Origin: Adineta ricciae
Taxonomy: Eukaryota > Rotifera > Eurotatoria > Adinetida > Adinetidae
Direction of reading: 5' to 3'
DNA length: 64,000 nt
NCBI GenBank assembly: GCA_905250025.1
Contig: CAJNOJ010000015.1
Location: 124,001-188,000 of the forward strand
Part shown: positions 62,801-64,000 of the stretch, piece after piece
Layout of the letters: the number at the start of each line of letters is the position of its first letter
Numbering within the stretch: position 1 is the stretch's first letter
The notes under the pieces: model-generated
Seen by the model: the letters and a program-made list of their open reading frames with translations, nothing else
Database searches by the model: none
Told to the model about the DNA's origin: nothing
Made by a program: the position numbers and the translations under genes

Positions 62801-64000
62801 TTTCTCCTCTTCCTCGCCATCCTGAAACACAGACGCTGTTGGACTCGGTATGTTCATAGTTTTCATTGAATTCGTAGTTTTCATCGATGTACTCATTTGC
62901 ATAGGTTTCTTCGTCACCAACAACCGAAACATTTCATAACCGATAATCAGTGTTCCACCTGTTTGAGCCCAATTTTGAACAATTTTAGCACGTTGAACAA
63001 ATTTCTTCGAAGTTTCATTCAATATATACAATTGATACGGACGAGTGTATCCAACATTCGGATCATCTATTGGACACCAACGATTGAACTCATTTGCCCA
63101 ATTTTGTATAGTATTTATCGGTACAACAACCAGAATTGATTTTGCTGTTGTGTGACGTAGAAAAATATCAATGAAGGTGATTACCTAAGAAGAAAGAAAG
63201 CGATTCATTAATCTCGAAGTCGATATGATGCTTTTTACTTGTAGTGTCTTTCCACAACCCATGGAATGCGCAAGAATACAACCGAGACCGGGTGTTGCTT
63301 GAAAACGTTGCAGAGACTCAACGATATTGTCGTACATAAAACGTATGCCACCGATTTGATGAGGTTTAAGAACTGGGGAGAGATGTCGGGTTATATACAA
63401 ATCAGGATCGTCACTCGGATGATTCACATTCACCAAAATATTTCCTAGAAACGCAAGTCCAAATATTCAGCAGAACTTTCTAGTTTAGTTTATACCATAT
63501 TCATCGGGTATATTCACCCGATCATAGACATGTAAACGTTGCAATTTCTTGGTTACATTGTCATTTACATATTCAGTGTCACTGTCGACACATTGAACAT
63601 CAGAATCATTACCATCATCATCAGCAGTACTTCTATTCATATCTGAAGAAGGTTTGAACACTACAGATTATGACTGCGGATATAAGAAACATATTTACCT
63701 GAAGACTTCAGCAATGCTGAATTGTACAGTTGCTCGTTATCGTCAACATCATCATCATCACCACCTCCTTCGTCGAGTACAATGTATTCTTGTTGATTGG
63801 GCGAATGAGTCACTGGATGAACGTTGTTGTTTAGTAAATGAGCATGATCTGCATTGATTTCTTCTAATCTTTTCAATCTATCTTGTTCAGCTTTCAGTGC
63901 TGATAGTGTATCACCTTGTAATTTATCGTTGGTAAATAAATTTCGAATGTTTCTTCGCATATACGCAGGTGTTTGCTTTGACTTTTTTGCTTCAGTCGAA
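59841..64000 (-). CDS. RAD54L2: ARIP4 / RAD54L2 SNF2-family ATPase, N-terminal part beyond window
   Basis: Chromatin-remodelling type ATPase of the ATRX/ARIP4 branch, a steroid-receptor co-regulator in vertebrates that also acts on trapped topoisomerase II. At the right edge [15 protein letters not shown] matches the pre-helicase region. Motif I is [20 protein letters not shown] and then [10 protein letters not shown] (GLGKT in relatives). Motif Ia: [18 protein letters not shown]. Motif [17 protein letters not shown] (DEGH, typical of this branch). Motif [23 protein letters not shown]. Then [78 protein letters not shown] and [18 protein letters not shown]. After a Pro-rich linker the C-terminus keeps the ARIP4-specific [18 protein letters not shown] and [15 protein letters not shown]. 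It ends NPLTFF with the stop at 59841-59843. Many short introns. Confidence 0.92.

Overview
The window looks like nuclear DNA of a bdelloid rotifer (confidence about 0.8). It is AT-rich and gene-dense, and most introns are only 45-60 nt. The proteins are clearly animal, yet one intronless secreted gene has a bacterial-type serine beta-lactamase domain. A 7.2 kb block is present twice with a few percent divergence, as expected of bdelloid allelic copies. No tRNA, rRNA, CRISPR array or retroelement was recognised.

Layout. 1-8.2 kb is a minus-strand series: USP39 (cut by the left edge), PSMC1/Rpt2, a CARHSP1-type cold-shock protein, TAF8, a tentative GSE1-like protein and a doubtful single exon. 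A small unidentified four-exon gene (9.55-10.17 kb, plus) and a divergent alpha-tubulin (10.3-12.25 kb, minus) follow. From 12.3 to 28.1 kb a block with an F-box/LRR gene, NCKAP1 and VPS33A appears twice, joined at a single N (19540). Only the second VPS33A is complete. The arrangement reads as two overlapping haplotype contigs joined end to end.

28.5-32.0 kb holds a tandem pair of ABHD4/ABHD5-type hydrolases. The first has lost the nucleophile serine; the second keeps it. Next come the beta-lactamase-like/golvesin-like surface protein (minus), a small secreted-peptide gene, and two adhesion-GPCR-like genes with Thr/Ser-rich repetitive stalks. The two receptors flank a GABA/glycine-type Cys-loop channel. 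That channel gene carries a second single N (40741), and its M1-M2 coding sequence is missing exactly there.

46-64 kb contains HP1 and SEC23 as a divergent pair, an alpha-type nicotinic receptor subunit with a very unusual pore sequence and a 626-bp foldback element in one intron, an unidentified type I membrane protein, HPS4, and ARIP4/RAD54L2 (cut by the right edge).

Most genes are housekeeping functions with no operon-like logic: splicing, proteasome, transcription, WAVE actin nucleation, HOPS/CORVET and BLOC-3 endolysosomal trafficking, COPII, chromatin. The accessory and most interesting part is 28-56 kb: duplicated receptors and hydrolases, two ligand-gated channels, repeat-driven stalks and a likely horizontally acquired enzyme. 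I saw no wholly new multi-gene system. The best leads are the nicotinic receptor pore, the beta-lactamase/golvesin-like fusion and the two N-marked assembly faults.
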